Shown one piece after another: positions 50,551 through 61,788 of a stretch of 64,000 nucleotides of DNA. The stretch covers positions 25,474-89,473 of the forward strand of contig NZ_BMSG01000032.1 of NCBI RefSeq assembly GCF_014649035.1, given 5' to 3'. Each line of letters opens with the position of its first letter. The first letter of the stretch is position 1. This stretch comes from Streptomyces sindenensis (GTDB lineage: Bacteria; Actinomycetota; Actinomycetes; Streptomycetales; Streptomycetaceae). The notes under the pieces were generated by a model. The model was not told the DNA's origin. It saw only the letters and a program-made list of their open reading frames with translations, and did not search any database. The position numbers and the translations under genes are program-made.

Positions 50551-51756
50551 ATGCGTTCTGTGCACGACGGGCAGCGACCGGGTCGCGCCGTCTCCCCGTG
50601 GTCCGCAGCCGCCCGGGACGTTCCGGCCTCGCGTGCCGCTGTCCCCGCCCCGCCCCGTCGTGTTCCCGCCCCGCCCGCCCCGGCCTCCGCTCCGACCGTT
50701 CCGGCCTCTGCCCGGAACGCCCCGGCCTCTGCCCCGACCGTTCCGATCACTTCCGCAACCGGCGATCGGCGAGGGCCGTTTCGCCCGGGGGCGGGCCCAT
50801 GGGGGAAGGGCCCCGGACCGCTTCGTGACGGAAGCGGTGCCGGGGCGTTCGGGGCGGAACGCCGCGGGGATTCCCGAGGAGGTCTCCGGACGCGTCACCA
50901 GCCCCAGCACCAGAGCACGGAACAGCACCAGCACCAGCCCCAGCACCGGGAGCAGCACCAGCGCGAGGGTGCGGGCAACGGTGCCCCGGTCGCGCGGGGA
51001 CTGGCCCTGGACCTCGGCAGCTCCCGCACCCGGGCCTGGGTGCACGGCCGAGGTCTGCTCCTCGACCCGGTCCCGGGGGCCGGCCCGCACGGGGGCGCCG
51101 AGCGGCCGGTCCGGCGTGGACGCATCGTCGACCCCGAGTCCTGCGGCCGGCTCCTCGGCCGGATCGCCGACGCGGCGCTCGGCCCCGACCGCGGCGACAG
51201 CGTGATCGTGCTCAGCCACCCCGTGCTCGCCGGCGCCGAACACCGCACCGTCGCGCGCGCCCTGCTCGCCGGGCTCGGGACGACGCGCGTCGTGGTCCTC
51301 AGCAGCGCCCGGGCCGCCGCCACGCACGCCGGACCGAGCACGACGGGCCCCCTTCTCGTTGTCGACATGGGAGCCGAGCTGACCGAGGTCACCCTCCTCG
51401 TCGGGGGCCTGGTCGCTGACGCCCGGCAGGCCGAGACCGGACTCGACGACCTCGCCGGCCTCGACCCGGCGACGCACCCGAGCGTCCTCGGCCGTACAGT
51501 GCTGGACATGATCACGTCGATGTGGCGGCACGACCGGCACGGCGCGATCCGGGGAGCCCTGCGCAAGGGCCCCGTGCTCGCGGGCGGCGGCGCGCTGCGG
51601 TCCGACGTCACCGATCACCTCGCCCGCTGCCTCGGCACCCGGGTGCGCCTGGCCGACGACCCGTCCACCACGGTCGTCCGTGGCGCCGGACAGATCCTCA
51701 GCTCCGTGCTCCGCCACCGGCCGACGCCGCCCGAGCGATCCGGCCGCCCGAGGTGA
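50551..51756 (+). CDS. MreB/Mbl-like actin-family ATPase with disordered N-terminus
   Basis: 401 aa. Residues 1-145 are low-complexity: Pro/Ala-rich to about 70, then Gly/Arg, then a His/Gln-rich run at 116-137. The remainder is a shortened actin-like ATPase domain: GLALDLGSSRTRAWV (phosphate 1), LLVVDMGAELTEVTLLVGG (phosphate 2) and VLAGGGALRSDV (adenosine motif). It is closest to bacterial MreB/Mbl and may assemble at the membrane. GTGAGGG lies 5 nt before the ATG. Stop overlaps the next gene by 4 bp. Confidence 0.8.
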   Translation: MRSVHDGQRPGRAVSPWSAAARDVPASRAAVPAPPRRVPAPPAPASAPTVPASARNAPASAPTVPITSATGDRRGPFRPGAGPWGKGPGPLRDGSGAGAFGAERRGDSRGGLRTRHQPQHQSTEQHQHQPQHREQHQREGAGNGAPVARGLALDLGSSRTRAWVHGRGLLLDPVPGAGPHGGAERPVRRGRIVDPESCGRLLGRIADAALGPDRGDSVIVLSHPVLAGAEHRTVARALLAGLGTTRVVVLSSARAAATHAGPSTTGPLLVVDMGAELTEVTLLVGGLVADARQAETGLDDLAGLDPATHPSVLGRTVLDMITSMWRHDRHGAIRGALRKGPVLAGGGALRSDVTDHLARCLGTRVRLADDPSTTVVRGAGQILSSVLRHRPTPPERSGRPR

Positions 51757-52418
51757 CCCCGTACCCGGCACGGCCCCGGGTCCACACGCACCGGGTGCGA
51801 TGTGTGCTGGCCTCGCTGCTCCTCACCGTCCTCACCCTGATCGGCGGTGCCGCCACGGCGAACGGTGCGGCGCCCGCCGCCCAGGCCACCCGGAGCCTCG
51901 CGCCCGCCGTCACGGCCGCCGCGGCTCCGCCGTCCGCCGCACCGCGGACCCACGACAGCGCGCTCGCGTCCCGGTACCACCCGGGGCACGAGAGCGCGCT
52001 CGCCTCCCGGCACCGCACCGGCCACGGCGACGCACCCGACTCCCGGCACCACCACGCCGGGCACGGCACCTCCCACGACGCCCGGCACGTCGTCTCCCAG
52101 GCCACGCACGAGCGGCCCACGGCGGGGGCCGATCCGGCGCAGGCCCCCCGGGCGGGCACCGGCCGGGCGTATCTGCTCCTCCACGCGCCACCGCCGCCGC
52201 ACGACGCGCTGACCCCCGCTGCGGCGGGGCCCGCCGAGCCACGCGGCGGGGTCCACCGTGCCGCCGCGGAATCCTTTGACGCACCCGGCAGCCGTCGGGG
52301 CGCGCTTCCCGGTGTCCGGGGCCCTCCGGACAGGACCACCGGTCCCACGACCGGGCATCCGCCGTCCTGTTCCGTCCGTTCTGCCCCTTCTGCCGATCAG
52401 GCGTCGCGTCCTCGCTGA
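51753..52418 (+). CDS. Secreted His-rich protein of unknown function
   Basis: 221 aa, not recognised. The N-terminal 20 residues are Arg/His-containing, then one hydrophobic segment (about 20-40) serves as signal peptide or anchor. The rest is Ala/Pro-rich with repeated SALASRxHxGH-like units (about 65-110) containing over a dozen His residues, which could bind metal ions or be flexible and pH-sensitive. GTG start overlaps the actin-like gene by 4 bp, and secDF follows after 35 nt, so it is made together with both. Confidence 0.65.
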   Translation: MTPYPARPRVHTHRVRCVLASLLLTVLTLIGGAATANGAAPAAQATRSLAPAVTAAAAPPSAAPRTHDSALASRYHPGHESALASRHRTGHGDAPDSRHHHAGHGTSHDARHVVSQATHERPTAGADPAQAPRAGTGRAYLLLHAPPPPHDALTPAAAGPAEPRGGVHRAAAESFDAPGSRRGALPGVRGPPDRTTGPTTGHPPSCSVRSAPSADQASRPR

Positions 52419-52453
52419 GGTGAGGGCGCTCGACGCCCCACCGGAGGATTCCC

Positions 52454-54895
<2,442 letters not shown>

Positions 54896-54916
54896 GGGGA
54901 GCGCGAAGGGGCCGGG

Positions 54917-55747
54917 TCAGGACGGGACGTGGGCGTGCAGATAGGCGGCGGTCTCCCGGTCCGCCGGGAGGAAGGTCTCGATGGCCAGCTCGGCCACCGT
55001 CACGTCCATCGGCGTGTTGAACGTCGCGATCGACGACACGAACGACAGGACCCGGCCCCCGTGTTCGAGCAGCATCGGCAGCGCGAACGCCGAGCCGGTC
55101 CCCTCCCGGCCGCCGCCCGTTCCCCCCGTGGCGCGGGGCGTGCGGTCGGCCCGGGCCGGAGCCGGATACGCGGCCACCTCGTCGTACAGCTCGCGCAGGG
55201 CCGGCGAGCGAACGAGGGCGATCTGGCGGTCCATCTGCGCCAGCAGGTCCGCCCGCCACTCCGGGAGGTTCACGATGCGCGGAGCGAGCCCCTGCGGGTG
55301 GAGGGTGAGCCGCATGGCGTTCAGGGGCGGGGTCAGCAGCTTCTCCGGTACGCCTTCCAGCAGCAGCGCGATTCCCCGGTTGGCCGCCACCACCCCGTAG
55401 GTGCCGTCCACCACGAGCGCCGGATACGGCTCGTACGCCGCGAGCAGGCGCTCCAGGCTCTCGCGCAGCGAGGCCATCGCGGGGTCGTCGAGGGACGTCT
55501 GGGGGTAGCGGGGTGCGTAACCGGCGATCACGAGAAGGGCGTTGCGTTCCCGGACCGGGACGTCCAGGTGTTCGGCCAGTCGCAGGACCATGTCCTCGCT
55601 GGGCCGGGAGCGGCCCGTCTCGATGAACGAGATGTGGCGGGCCGAGGAGTCCGCGCGCAGGGCGAGTTCCAGCTGGCTGATGCGCCGCTGCTCCCGCCAG
55701 TCCCGCAGCAGTGGTCCCACTCCCGTGTCGGGCAAGACAGTCGTCAT
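54917..55747 (-). CDS. XRE family regulator with MmyB-like ligand-binding domain
   Basis: 276 aa. Residues about 10-70 are a helix-turn-helix of the XRE type (RISQLELALRADSSARHISF and IETGRSRPSEDM); the rest is the MmyB-like PAS-related domain common in actinobacteria, with YPALVVDGTYGVVAANRGIA. The target is unknown; a divergent pterin dehydratase gene lies 105 bp away. TACGGT lies 6 nt before the ATG with no ribosome site. Confidence 0.9.
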   Translation of the reverse strand: MTTVLPDTGVGPLLRDWREQRRISQLELALRADSSARHISFIETGRSRPSEDMVLRLAEHLDVPVRERNALLVIAGYAPRYPQTSLDDPAMASLRESLERLLAAYEPYPALVVDGTYGVVAANRGIALLLEGVPEKLLTPPLNAMRLTLHPQGLAPRIVNLPEWRADLLAQMDRQIALVRSPALRELYDEVAAYPAPARADRTPRATGGTGGGREGTGSAFALPMLLEHGGRVLSFVSSIATFNTPMDVTVAELAIETFLPADRETAAYLHAHVPS

Positions 55748-55753
55748 GCCCAG

Positions 55754-55759
55754 ACCGTA
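55754..55759 (-). promoter_or_regulatory. -10 box of a probable leaderless promoter for the XRE regulator
   Basis: TACGGT on the minus strand, 6 nt before the ATG; no Shine-Dalgarno site, no clear -35 box. Confidence 0.4.
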
Positions 55760-55852
55760 ACGTCACCGGCGGGCCGGGGACGGTGCCGGTACGGGCCGCC
55801 TGGCCCGCCGTGACGCATGTGCCGATCCACCGAGACCCACGGGAGCCGTCCC

Positions 55853-56158
55853 ATGAGCGCCGAACCGCTGTCGCCGTCCGAGACCGAAAGCCGGCTGGAG
55901 AGCCTGCCCGGCTGGGCGCTGGAAGGGGACCGGATCACCCGGACCTTCCGGCTGCCCTCCCACTTCGCCGCCGCCGCGCTGACGGTCCACATCGCGCGGA
56001 TCCAGGACGAGTTGAACCACCACTCCGATCTCACGCTCGGCTACAACACGGTGGCCCTCGCCGTCCACACGCACTCCGCGGGCGGCGCTGTCACCGAGAA
56101 GGACCTGGCCCTCGCCGCCCGGGTGGCGGCCGCGGCCCCGGCCCACGGAGCCGAATAG
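55853..56158 (+). CDS. 4a-hydroxytetrahydrobiopterin dehydratase
   Basis: 101-aa pterin-4a-carbinolamine dehydratase, which regenerates the pterin cofactor after aromatic amino acid hydroxylation. The family motif is visible in ELNHHSDLTLGYNTVALAVH followed by THSAGGAVTEKD with the paired His. ATG at 55853 matches the family length and has a GGGAG-type site upstream. The stop codon lies in the first unit of a tandem repeat. No phenylalanine hydroxylase gene is adjacent. Confidence 0.9.
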   Translation: MSAEPLSPSETESRLESLPGWALEGDRITRTFRLPSHFAAAALTVHIARIQDELNHHSDLTLGYNTVALAVHTHSAGGAVTEKDLALAARVAAAAPAHGAE

Positions 56159-56249
56159 GCCGGTGCGAGCCGGGCAGACCGGTGCGAGCCGGATAGGCCG
56201 GTGCGAGCCGAAGAGGCCGGTGCGAGCCGGATAGGCCGGTGCGTGCCGC
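56155..56249. repeat. 19-bp tandem repeat between convergent dehydratase and LysR genes
   Basis: Five units; the core CGGTGCGAGCC starts at 56161, 56180, 56199, 56218 and 56237 (the last with one change), an exact 19-bp period. The dehydratase stop codon TAG (56156-56158) is in the first unit. Confidence 0.9.
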
Positions 56250-56275
56250 GGTCCGGCCCACCCGCCGCCTCCCGC

Positions 56276-57238
56276 TCAGGCCACCGTGCCGAACCGCGGG
56301 TGCGCGCCGAGCCACCGCGCGTAGGTCGGGCTGCGCGACACCGCCTCCGCGTACGCCTCGCGGGTCGCCGCGGCCACCGTCCCCGCCGCCGCGTCGGCGG
56401 CGGGGGAGCGGGGATGCCAGCCCACCAGATGACGCCAGCTGAGCGGAGCCCCGGCCAGCGGTCTGGTCACCAGGCCCGGTGTCGGCGGGAACGTCGCCCG
56501 GCACAGCCCGATCGCCCGCCCCACCTGCACCAGATGGACGACCGAGGACGTGTCCGTCTCGTAAACCGACACCGGGGTGAAGCCCGACCGCGCGCAGGCC
56601 GCGGTGAAGCAGTCGGCGAAACAGCCGTCGCCCGGCACGTCCGCCCAGCACTCGTCCGCGAGCGCGGCCAGATCCAGTTCCGCTTCGCCCGCCAGGGGGT
56701 GGTCCTCCGGCAGCATCACGAAGACCGGATCCACCCCGACGACTTCCCAGACGAGCCGGTCCGCCAGCGGCGGCGCGCTCTCGCCGCACGTCCCGATCAA
56801 GGCGAAGTCCAGCCGCCCGTCGATCACCAGCGAGGCGATCTCGTCCACCGACCACGCGGTGTACGTCGACACCGCCGCCGACGGGTGCGCGGCGGCCATC
56901 CGGTCCACCAGACCGCCGAGCAGCGGGCCGTGCGTGCCGCCCAGCCGGAACCGGTCCAGCGCCTCCCTCGCATTGGCGAACCGTACGGCCTCGGCCTGCA
57001 GTTCGCTGACCGCGGGCAGCACCACCCGGGCCCGCTCCAGCACCAGTTCGCCGAGCGGGGTGGCACGGGCTCCGGTGTGGTCACGCTCGAAGAGAGTGCC
57101 CCCGAGGGCCTTCTCGATCCGCCGCAGCTGAGCGCTGAGAGCGGGCTGGGCAAGCCCCAGCGTGGCGGCGGCCTTGGTGAGGCTGCCCGTGTCGGCTATC
57201 GCACGGACCGTTCGCAGATGGCGCAACTCCAGCTCCAT
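56276..57238 (-). CDS. LysR family transcriptional regulator
   Basis: 320 aa. Winged helix at the N-terminus (ELRHLRTVRAIADTGSLTKA, then AATLGLAQPALSAQLRRIE) and a LysR effector domain to the end. No divergent target: the next gene upstream (NmrA-like) is on the same strand, ending 117 bp before this start. A good promoter, TTGCCG-17-TAACTT, ends 6 nt before the ATG, so the mRNA is probably leaderless. ATAA-N7-TTAT over the start codon (57237-57251) has the T-N11-A pattern and could be its own operator. Confidence 0.9.
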   Translation of the reverse strand: MELELRHLRTVRAIADTGSLTKAAATLGLAQPALSAQLRRIEKALGGTLFERDHTGARATPLGELVLERARVVLPAVSELQAEAVRFANAREALDRFRLGGTHGPLLGGLVDRMAAAHPSAAVSTYTAWSVDEIASLVIDGRLDFALIGTCGESAPPLADRLVWEVVGVDPVFVMLPEDHPLAGEAELDLAALADECWADVPGDGCFADCFTAACARSGFTPVSVYETDTSSVVHLVQVGRAIGLCRATFPPTPGLVTRPLAGAPLSWRHLVGWHPRSPAADAAAGTVAAATREAYAEAVSRSPTYARWLGAHPRFGTVA

Positions 57239-57273
57239 AAGGGCAAGTTATGGCCCCTGAAGCACCCCGGCAA
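57237..57273 (-). promoter_or_regulatory. Leaderless promoter and LysR box of the LysR gene
   Basis: On the minus strand TTGCCG (57268-57273), 17-nt spacer, TAACTT (57245-57250), then 6 nt to the ATG. The inverted repeat ATAA-N7-TTAT (57237-57251) overlaps it. Confidence 0.55.
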
Positions 57274-57355
57274 TACATGTGCTCCGCCTACCTTTCGGTC
57301 GGTGTACACGGGCCGTACGCCGCCGGGCCCGCGCGACCCGGCGCGACGTTCCGCT

Positions 57356-58183
57356 TCAGCCGTGCCAGGCGCCGTCCCGGGCGGCCTCGCGGGCGAAGTC
57401 CGCGAAATCCTTCGGCTCCCGCCCCAGCACCCTCTTCACGTCGTCGGTCGTCGCAGCGTTGTGTCCGTCCAGCAGGGTGGCGAACAGCTCGGCCAGGAAT
57501 GCGGCCTCCGCCCCGAACACCCCGAACTCCTCCAGCAGCGAGGCGTACGCGGGCCCCGTCACGGGCACGTACCGCACCGGCCGGCCCGCCGCCCGCCCCA
57601 GTTCCCCGGCCGCCTGCTCGAAGGTCAGGGACCGCGGGCCCGTCAGCTCGTACACCGCCCCCGCGTGCCCGTCCCCGGTCAGCGCGGCCACCACCACATC
57701 GGCCAGATCGTCGAGGTCCACGAACGGTTCCGCCGTCGTGCCCGCGGGGAAGACCAGCTCGCCGCCGATCACCCCGTCCAGCAGCGCGCCCTCGCTGAAG
57801 TTCTGGGCGAAGAACGCCGACCGGACGACCGTGACCTCCGCCGGTCCGGCGGCCCCGCGCAGCGCCTCCTCGGCGACGGCCGCCTGCGGCTCGCCCCGTC
57901 CCGACAGCAGCACCACCCTGCGCACCCCGCACGCCGCCGCCCTCCGCCCGAACGCGGCCATCGCCTCCGCCGCCCCGGGCACCGCCAGGTCCGGGTAGTG
58001 CGCCACATAGGCGGCCTCCGTACCGCGCAACGCGGCCTCCCACCCCGTGTCGTCCTGCCAGTCGAACGGCACCTCGCCGGTGCGCGAACCCGAGCGGACC
58101 GGCACACCGAGGCCCGTCAGCCGCTCCACCACCCGGCGGCCGGTCTTGCCCGTGCCGCTCGTCACCAGAACCGTGCCGGTCAT
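57356..58183 (-). CDS. NmrA-like NAD(P)-binding protein
   Basis: 275-aa atypical short-chain dehydrogenase. The Rossmann motif TSGTGKTGRRVVERL lies at the very N-terminus, followed by RRVVLLSGRG and the FVDLDDLADVVV block typical of NmrA/azoreductase-like sugar-epimerase relatives. It may be an NADPH sensor or a quinone-type reductase. A longer start at 58261 adds 26 Asn/Gly/Asp-rich residues and has GGAGGG only 1-2 nt from its ATG; the shorter start fits the family. Divergent from the AraC gene. Confidence 0.85.
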   Translation of the reverse strand: MTGTVLVTSGTGKTGRRVVERLTGLGVPVRSGSRTGEVPFDWQDDTGWEAALRGTEAAYVAHYPDLAVPGAAEAMAAFGRRAAACGVRRVVLLSGRGEPQAAVAEEALRGAAGPAEVTVVRSAFFAQNFSEGALLDGVIGGELVFPAGTTAEPFVDLDDLADVVVAALTGDGHAGAVYELTGPRSLTFEQAAGELGRAAGRPVRYVPVTGPAYASLLEEFGVFGAEAAFLAELFATLLDGHNAATTDDVKRVLGREPKDFADFAREAARDGAWHG

Positions 58184-58338
58184 CCGTCCCACGCCCCGCC
58201 CGTCGTCACCGCTGTTGCTGTTGCCGTTGTCGTCTCGTCGTGTGTACGCGTTCTCCGTCATGCCCTCCAGACTCCCGGGGCCGCGCCCGCCGGGACATGC
58301 TCGAAAGACTCAGCCACCTACTCGTGCGTCCACCCGTC

Positions 58339-58344
58339 TACGCT
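58339..58344 (+). promoter_or_regulatory. -10 box of a probable leaderless promoter for the AraC gene
   Basis: TACGCT ends 8 nt before the ATG at 58353; only a poor GGCGGG stands where a ribosome site should be. Confidence 0.4.
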
Positions 58345-58352
58345 GGCGGGCC

Positions 58353-59363
58353 ATGGACGCTCTCGCCGGACTTCTGGACGGACCCCGGGCCCGGGGCGCG
58401 TTTCTGCTCCGCATGGTGATGGAGCCGCCCTGGGCGGTACGGATCGAGGACCGGGCGCCCATCTGCCTCATGTCGGTCCGGCGCGGCGCGGCCTGCATCG
58501 TCCCGTCCGACGGAGGCGGACCCGTCCGGCTCGGCCCCGGGGACATCGCGGTGGTCCGCGGCCCCGACCCGTACACCGTCGCCGACGCACCCGGGACGAC
58601 ACCCCACGCGCTCGTCGGGCCCGGCGGTGTCTGCACCACGCTGCACGGCCGCCCGCTCGGCGAGGACATGGTGCTGAACGTACGGACCTGGGGCAACGCG
58701 GCCGACGGCGGTACGGCCGTCCTCGTCGGCACCTATCTCCTGGACGGGGAGATCAGCAGCCGGCTGCTCGCCGCCCTGCCCCCGCTCCTCACGGTCCCCG
58801 CCGACGCGCGGGCCCGGCCGCTGCTGGACCTGCTCGACGCCGAGATCGCCCAGGACGAGCCGGGCCAGCGGGTCGTCCTGGACCGGCTGCTGGACCTGCT
58901 GCTCATCGCCGTGCTCCGCGCCTGGTTCGCCCGGCCCGGGGCCGACGCGCCCGCGTGGTACCGGGCGCTGGGAGACCCGGTGGTGGGCACGGCGCTGCGG
59001 CTGCTCCAGGACGACCCGGCGCACCCCTGGACCGTGGCCTCGCTCGCCGCCCGCGCCGGGGTGTCCCGGGCCGGGCTGGCCCGCCGGTTCACCGAGCTGG
59101 TCGGGGAGCCGCCGATGGCGTACCTCACCGGCTGGCGGCTCGCCGTCGCGGCCGACCTGCTGCGCGAGAGCGACACCACGGTGGAGGCCGTGGCCCGGAA
59201 GGTCGGATACAGCACCCCCTTCGCCTTCAGCGCCGCGTTCAAACGGGTCAGGGGAGTCAGCCCGCAGGAGTACCGGGCCGGCCCGTCGGAAGACACGCTC
59301 GATTTGCCGGATCGGCAAAGAACCTTGCCGGGTGACCGGTCCGCGCGGAAGCTGGCCCCATGA
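58353..59363 (+). CDS. AraC family transcriptional regulator
   Basis: 336 aa. The N-terminal half is a cupin-like AraC-binding domain (FLLRMVMEPPWAVRIEDRAP, then GPGDIAVVRGPDPYTVADAP); the C-terminal half holds two helix-turn-helix units, WTVASLAARAGVSRAGLARR and VEAVARKVGYSTPFAFSAAF, ending in GVSPQEYR. Such regulators often control an adjacent oxidoreductase; the divergent NmrA-like gene and the overlapping methyltransferase gene are the obvious candidates. Confidence 0.92.
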   Translation: MDALAGLLDGPRARGAFLLRMVMEPPWAVRIEDRAPICLMSVRRGAACIVPSDGGGPVRLGPGDIAVVRGPDPYTVADAPGTTPHALVGPGGVCTTLHGRPLGEDMVLNVRTWGNAADGGTAVLVGTYLLDGEISSRLLAALPPLLTVPADARARPLLDLLDAEIAQDEPGQRVVLDRLLDLLLIAVLRAWFARPGADAPAWYRALGDPVVGTALRLLQDDPAHPWTVASLAARAGVSRAGLARRFTELVGEPPMAYLTGWRLAVAADLLRESDTTVEAVARKVGYSTPFAFSAAFKRVRGVSPQEYRAGPSEDTLDLPDRQRTLPGDRSARKLAP

Positions 59364-60247
59364 GCAGCCACGCCGGTCACGGCCACCACGACACGCACGC
59401 CGCCGACATCGACTGGGACGTCCTGGGTCCCCTGTTGGAACAGGAAGCCGAACTCAACGGTACGCAGTACGAGGAGGCGGCCCGCTGGATCGCCGCCCTG
59501 CCCACCGCGCCGAAGGTCCGCCGGGTCCTCGACATCGGCAGCGGCCCCGGGGTCGTCTCCTGCCTGCTGGCCGAGGTCTTCCCGGAGGCCGAGGTGGTGG
59601 CCGTGGATGCCACGCCCGCTCTCCTGGAACGCGCGACGAACCGGGCGCGCCGCCTCGGGGTGATCGACCGCTTCCGGACGCTCGAAGCCGAACTCCCCTC
59701 CGACGTCGACCGGCTGGGCGAGGCCGATCTGATCTGGGCGGGCAACTCCCTGCACCACCTGGGCGATCAGCGCGCCGCGCTGGCGGGCTTCGCCGGGCTC
59801 CTGCGGACCGGCGGTACGGTCGCGCTCGTCGAGGGCGGCCTGCCCGCCCGGCGGCTGCCCCGCGACATCGGTATCGGAGAGCCCGGCCTGGAAGCACGTA
59901 TGACCGCGGCCGCCGCCACCCGCTTCGAGCGCATGCGGTCCGAACTCCCGGGCGCGAAGCGGGAGATCGAGGACTGGGCGGCGCTCTTCACCGCGGTCGG
60001 CCTCGTCCCGCAGGGCACCCGCAGCTTCCTCCTCGACCTGCCCGCCCCCGTGCCCCGCCCGGTCCGCGAGCACGTCATCGCGAGCATCACCCGCGAGCGC
60101 GACGTGGTCGGCGACCTGCTGACGGCCGAGGACAGGGCCGTACTGGACCGGCTGCTGGACCCCGAGGACCCCGAAGGCCTGCACCACCGCCCCGACGTCC
60201 ACCTGCTCGCCGCCCGCACGGTGCATCTGGGCCGCCGCGGCGACTGA
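59360..60247 (+). CDS. Class I SAM-dependent methyltransferase
   Basis: 295 aa. A His-rich N-terminus (HAGHGHHDTH) precedes a methyltransferase domain: RRVLDIGSGPGVVSCLLAEV (motif I), VVAVDATPALLERA (acidic strand) and LIWAGNSLHHLGDQRAAL. The start overlaps the AraC stop by 4 bp (ATGA), so it is made with the regulator. Acceptor unknown. The N-terminal His cluster could bind metal. Confidence 0.88.
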   Translation: MSSHAGHGHHDTHAADIDWDVLGPLLEQEAELNGTQYEEAARWIAALPTAPKVRRVLDIGSGPGVVSCLLAEVFPEAEVVAVDATPALLERATNRARRLGVIDRFRTLEAELPSDVDRLGEADLIWAGNSLHHLGDQRAALAGFAGLLRTGGTVALVEGGLPARRLPRDIGIGEPGLEARMTAAAATRFERMRSELPGAKREIEDWAALFTAVGLVPQGTRSFLLDLPAPVPRPVREHVIASITRERDVVGDLLTAEDRAVLDRLLDPEDPEGLHHRPDVHLLAARTVHLGRRGD

Positions 60248-60290
60248 ACCAGCGCTGCCGGCCGCCGCTGCCTCACCGGCATCCCCGGAC

Positions 60291-60758
60291 CTACGCCACC
60301 GGCTCCAACTTCCACCACTGGAAGGGGGAGTCGGTGTCCTCCCACTGCTGAACCGCGCCCCCGGCCTTGGTGGAACCGTCCGCGACCTCCATGACCAGCC
60401 CACTGATGAAACTCACCAGCGTCACCGTCCCCGGCGCCTCCGGATGCTGCTCGATCAGCCACTCCTGGGCGCCGTAGTTGTTGGCCTTCCACTGCTGGAT
60501 CCGGGTGCCGTTCGACGTGTCGGCGTTCGCCACGTCCAGCCGCTTCCCGCTGTGCTCGTTGACCAGGTGGAAGAGGGCCGCGCCCTCGTGCACCGGGGAC
60601 AGCCGCCACACCTGCGCGGCCGTCCCGTCGTCCGCGCCCTGCTGGACCCGGGCCCCGCTGCCCTTCGCCGCGCCGTACACCTCCAGCACCAGCTTGCTGC
60701 CGACGTTGCGGAGGCGGTACGGGCCCGCCTCGACGACCGGCGCGAGTTCGCCGCTCAT
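60291..60758 (-). CDS. Ricin-type beta-trefoil lectin-domain protein
   Basis: 155 aa consisting of one beta-trefoil. Three similar repeats with Q-x-W-like ends are visible: QVWRLSPV, QQWKANNYGAQEWLI and QQWEDTDSPFQWWKL. This is the carbohydrate-binding fold of ricin B. No signal peptide is evident, so it may be cytoplasmic or leave by a non-classical route; no catalytic domain is attached. It is separated from the upstream aldo-keto reductase gene by a strong terminator. Confidence 0.87.
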   Translation of the reverse strand: MSGELAPVVEAGPYRLRNVGSKLVLEVYGAAKGSGARVQQGADDGTAAQVWRLSPVHEGAALFHLVNEHSGKRLDVANADTSNGTRIQQWKANNYGAQEWLIEQHPEAPGTVTLVSFISGLVMEVADGSTKAGGAVQQWEDTDSPFQWWKLEPVA

Positions 60759-60811
60759 GTTCCCCGTCTCTCCGATGGATGTGTGATGCGGGCCGCCGCC
60801 CGTCCGGGTGC

Positions 60812-60853
60812 CACGACGGCGCCCCCACCGCTCGCACGGTGGGGGCGCCGTCG
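60812..60853 (-). terminator. Strong hairpin terminator after the aldo/keto reductase gene
   Basis: Perfect 18-bp inverted repeat (60812-60829 with 60836-60853), 6-nt loop, 13 nt after the reductase stop codon. Confidence 0.88.
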
Positions 60854-60866
60854 TCGGCCGGGCGCC

Positions 60867-61703
60867 TCAGGCGCCGACGTTGAACTCCGCCGGGTCCGGG
60901 CCGAGGCGCTTGCCCTCGTCCAGGGCCGCGAAGGCGGCGAGGTCGTCGGCGTCCAGCTCGAAGTCGAACACGTCCAGGTTCTCCTTGATCCGCGACGGGG
61001 TCACGGACTTCGGGATCACGATGTTGCCGGTCTGCAGGTGCCAGCGCAGCACCACCTGGGCGGGGGTGCGGCCGTGCTTCTGGGAGACGGCGACGACCGT
61101 CGGCACCTCCAGCAGGCCCCTGCCCTGGCCCAGCGGCGACCAGGCCTCGGTGGCGATGGAGTGCTCGGCGTGGAAGGCGCGGGCCTCGGCCTGCTGGAGC
61201 TGCGGGTGCAACTCGATCTGGTTGACGGCCGGGACCACGGACGTCTCGGCGAGCAGCCGCTTCAGGTGCTCGGGGTGGAAGTTCGACACACCGATGGCCT
61301 TCGCGCGGCCGTCGGCGAGGATCTTCTCGAACGCCTTGTACGTGTCGGTGTACGCGTCCTTCGCCGGGACCGGCCAGTGGATCAGGTACAGGTCGACGTA
61401 GTCCAGGCCGAGCTTGTCGAGCGAGGCGTCGAAGGCGCGCAGCGTGCTGTCGTGGCCCTGCTCGCTGTTCCACAGCTTCGTGGTGACGAACAGTTCGTCG
61501 CGCGCGACGCCGGAGGCCGCGATGGCCTTGCCGGTGCCCGTCTCGTTCTCGTAGATCGCGGCGGTGTCGATGCTCCGGTACCCGGTCTCGATGGCCGTGG
61601 CGACCGTCTTCTCCGCCTCGTCGTCCGGCACCTGCCAGACACCGAAACCGAGCTGCGGCATGACGAGGCCGTTGTTGAGGGTGATGGAGGGGACCTGGCT
61701 CAC
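60867..61703 (-). CDS. Aldo/keto reductase (2,5-diketo-D-gluconate reductase-like)
   Basis: 278-aa NADPH-dependent reductase. The tetrad is Asp46 and Tyr51 (SIDTAAIYENE), Lys76 (TTKLWN) and His109 (LIHWP), and IPKSVTPSRIKEN binds the cofactor phosphate. The N-terminus VPSITLNNGLVMPQLGFGVW is typical of the AKR5-type group. Broad aldehyde or keto-sugar substrates are likely. GTG start at 61703. Followed by a strong terminator. Confidence 0.92.
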   Translation of the reverse strand: MSQVPSITLNNGLVMPQLGFGVWQVPDDEAEKTVATAIETGYRSIDTAAIYENETGTGKAIAASGVARDELFVTTKLWNSEQGHDSTLRAFDASLDKLGLDYVDLYLIHWPVPAKDAYTDTYKAFEKILADGRAKAIGVSNFHPEHLKRLLAETSVVPAVNQIELHPQLQQAEARAFHAEHSIATEAWSPLGQGRGLLEVPTVVAVSQKHGRTPAQVVLRWHLQTGNIVIPKSVTPSRIKENLDVFDFELDADDLAAFAALDEGKRLGPDPAEFNVGA

Positions 61704-61788
61704 GAGCGGTCGATCCTAACGTCGTCGGTTGATAACTCCTCCCGACAACGTCCGGGCGGGGCCGGGCATTCCCGACGCAGCCGGCCGG

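Noticed and set aside
56201..59335. 1044-codon plus-strand open frame
   Set aside because: Overlaps LysR, NmrA-like and AraC genes in a shadow frame; low-complexity composition without domains.
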